Source of the DNA: Sisyra terminalis
Taxonomy: Eukaryota > Arthropoda > Insecta > Neuroptera > Sisyridae
Length of the DNA stretch: 64,000 nt
Direction of reading: 5' to 3'
NCBI GenBank assembly: GCA_958496175.1
Contig: OY292275.1
Coordinates: 33,185,701 to 33,249,700 of the forward strand
Part shown: one piece after another, positions 62,414 through 64,000 of the stretch
Numbering within the stretch: the first letter of the stretch is position 1
How the letters are laid out: every line of letters begins with the position of its first letter
Made by a program: the position numbers and the translations under genes
Notes under the pieces: model-generated
Told to the model about the DNA's origin: nothing
The model's input: the letters and a program-made list of their open reading frames with translations, nothing else
Databases searched by the model: none

Positions 62414-63504
62414 CAGTAGGGGAAACCAGGGATGGTTGCTCAAATTTCAGTTCTAAACTTTGATATTTTTTGAAATTTTATAAAAATAAAATAAAATTTA
62501 TTTTGATATTGCAAAGTCAGCGTTTAAATCGAAATTTCATATGGTAGAACTGCTGATATAGAACAAGAAAAATTAGTTTATCAACCACTTATTCTGGGTA
62601 GGTTGACAATGTAATTGAGGCAGGTTGGCCTAAATAATAGCAAGTGTTAAATTTTAAAACGAAAGTTCAAAAAAAAGCAATTTATCAATTGAAAATTGAT
62701 AGTTTATAAGTTTATTATTTTTTTTTATTTGCTTATTTAATTAATGTGTAACAAAAATTAAAATTTTCTTATTGAAAATGTATTCTAAACAAAATAAGTT
62801 TTCAATTTTTTTGGTACAAGAATCCTCATTTGTACCTCAGTTGATATATGGAAATCATTATTATTTAAGATTTAAATAATAAATCAGCTTTACTACAGTT
62901 TTCACAAATTTAGCAAAATGTTGCGCACATATTAAAACTAACTAATCAACCAGCCCCAGAGCAATAAGTCAGCCAACCTGGGGATGTGAAACACTAATCG
63001 ATTAAAAGACATTCGATTAAATCGATGGAAAAAATCGAACGTTTCTTCTGCAAACATTGATTTTTGCAATATAAAAATTTGATTAATTACTTATGGTAAT
63101 TATTAAAAATGATAGATAATTATTTACATCTTTCTATTCATCATACTTACCGTAACATATACAGAAGAAATAAAAGTAGACATTTTTATGTGTATTTTAT
63201 AAAGCTTACTTTCCATCGAATTTACAAATTATTCAAATTTCCAATAACATTCAATTAAACCGAAGGTATTGCACCAAAAATTGTAGTACGGAAAATTTTA
63301 CTTACATGCATTCTTTATTGTATAAATATAAGTACAGCTTTTTTATCATGCGTGATAGTAGTAACGTCGCGATCTGCATAGTTAAAGGGAACCATCAAAA
63401 CGAACTTTTGGCCGAAGTTAGATTTTGTTGTATCGTACCTCAGATTAGTTAGAAGAATTAGGCAACCTACCCCTATAGCCAACCAACTCCGGTCTCCCCT
63501 ACTG
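62414..63504. mobile_element. TIR element, 1091 bp
   Basis: The left end CAGTAGGGGAAACCAGG is followed by GATGGTTG; the right end in reverse complement is CAGTAGGGGAGACCGG, followed by AGTTGGTTGGC. Internal GTTGGC-type words recur (about 62620, 62950 and 62975), which look like subterminal repeats. No transposase. Flanking 8-mers agree at only about half of the positions. Confidence 0.65.
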
Positions 63505-64000
63505 ACACTAAGGATTACGTGAATGCTAATAATAAAAAATGAAATAAAGCTTCTAGTGAAAAACAAGTTTTTTCTTCGTTATTGTTACGTAATTTTAATA
63601 AATTCCTTTTTGTATTATTTAATTTTGCTTATAGAAATGAGATGCTTATGAGATTGCCAATGTTTGATAAATAATTGCTTATTAATATTGCAAATAAAAA
63701 TACTATGTAAGAAGTACCAATTATTACTACATTTTTAAAAAAAAAGAACATTTCGTCATATCTTTTTTTATACATAGATCCATTAAGAAATATACGTTTG
63801 TTTTTTTTTATATTTTTAAAAAATGGAATCAAGAAAAAAGATGTATTGATTTTATTAAATTTCCATTAGAGTTTATACATCAGTAAGCACGGTCGCTGAC
63901 AAACATTTTTAAAAGTCATTTAAGGCTTTAAAAATGTTTTATGTATTATAATAATAATAATAAATTCATCAATTTTTTGACATGTGTTAGTTTAAATTAG
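63505..64000. other. No gene; AT-rich DNA at the window edge
   Basis: Homopolymer-rich. CAGTAAGCACGGTCGCTGAC at 63880 is a G+C patch that could be another element end cut by the window. Confidence 0.4.

Noticed and set aside
1..64000. Bacterial-type features: operons, ribosome binding sites, CRISPR arrays, insertion sequences
   Set aside because: The window has spliced genes, SINEs and LTR or LINE relics, so it is eukaryotic nuclear DNA; no regularly spaced repeat array was seen.

Overview
This is a very AT-rich, gene-poor window of a eukaryotic nuclear genome, most likely an insect. The evidence is a gene with GT-AG introns of only 55-69 bp, tRNA-derived SINEs, Jockey-like LINE relics, a gypsy-like solo LTR, a Helitron helicase relic, Tc1/mariner and hAT-type elements, and an arthropod-looking promoter and first exon. 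I cannot fix the order from the sequence. Most short open frames here are chance frames in AT-rich DNA.

Three pieces of host coding sequence can be supported. (1) A complete six-exon gene on the minus strand (7495 down to 5802) encodes a 458-residue amino-acid transporter of the AAAP superfamily, closest to the SLC36/PAT proton-coupled transporters. All splice sites are GT-AG and the joined frame is open. (2) A single 85-nt exon (27352-27436, plus strand) has strong splice sites; its gene is not recognised. (3) A GC-richer promoter-like stretch with a probable 5' UTR and first coding exon (about 49.55-50.30 kb, plus strand) ends in a consensus donor. Its remaining exons were not found.

Layout. 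0-5 kb: AT-rich DNA with a Jockey-like LINE relic (1.74-2.47 kb) and a SINE-like copy. 5.3-7.5 kb: the transporter, with a hAT-like element just beyond its 3' end. 8.7-27 kb: hAT-like MITEs, two dispersed-repeat copies, a SINE, a decayed Tc1 element, a solo LTR, a long-TIR MITE, a LINE RNase H relic and a foldback. 27-30.8 kb: the orphan exon, a small palindromic MITE, a rearranged Helitron helicase relic and a hAT element with a perfect 8-bp duplication. 33-38.3 kb: two copies of one TIR family, a MITE nested in one of them, and an immediately adjacent TIR element carrying a nested SINE. 42.7-48.3 kb: hairpins, a mariner-type transposase relic, and two adjacent inverted-repeat elements, one with a (TA)n expansion. 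49.5-50.3 kb: promoter and first exon. 51-64 kb: further inverted-repeat elements, second copies of two families, and long featureless AT-rich DNA.

No operon, CRISPR array, canonical tRNA or rRNA gene was seen. The window is best read as intergenic and intronic DNA filled by successive waves of small, mostly non-autonomous transposons around one intact transporter gene. Element boundaries and superfamily calls were read by eye from terminal repeats and target-site duplications, without database comparison.
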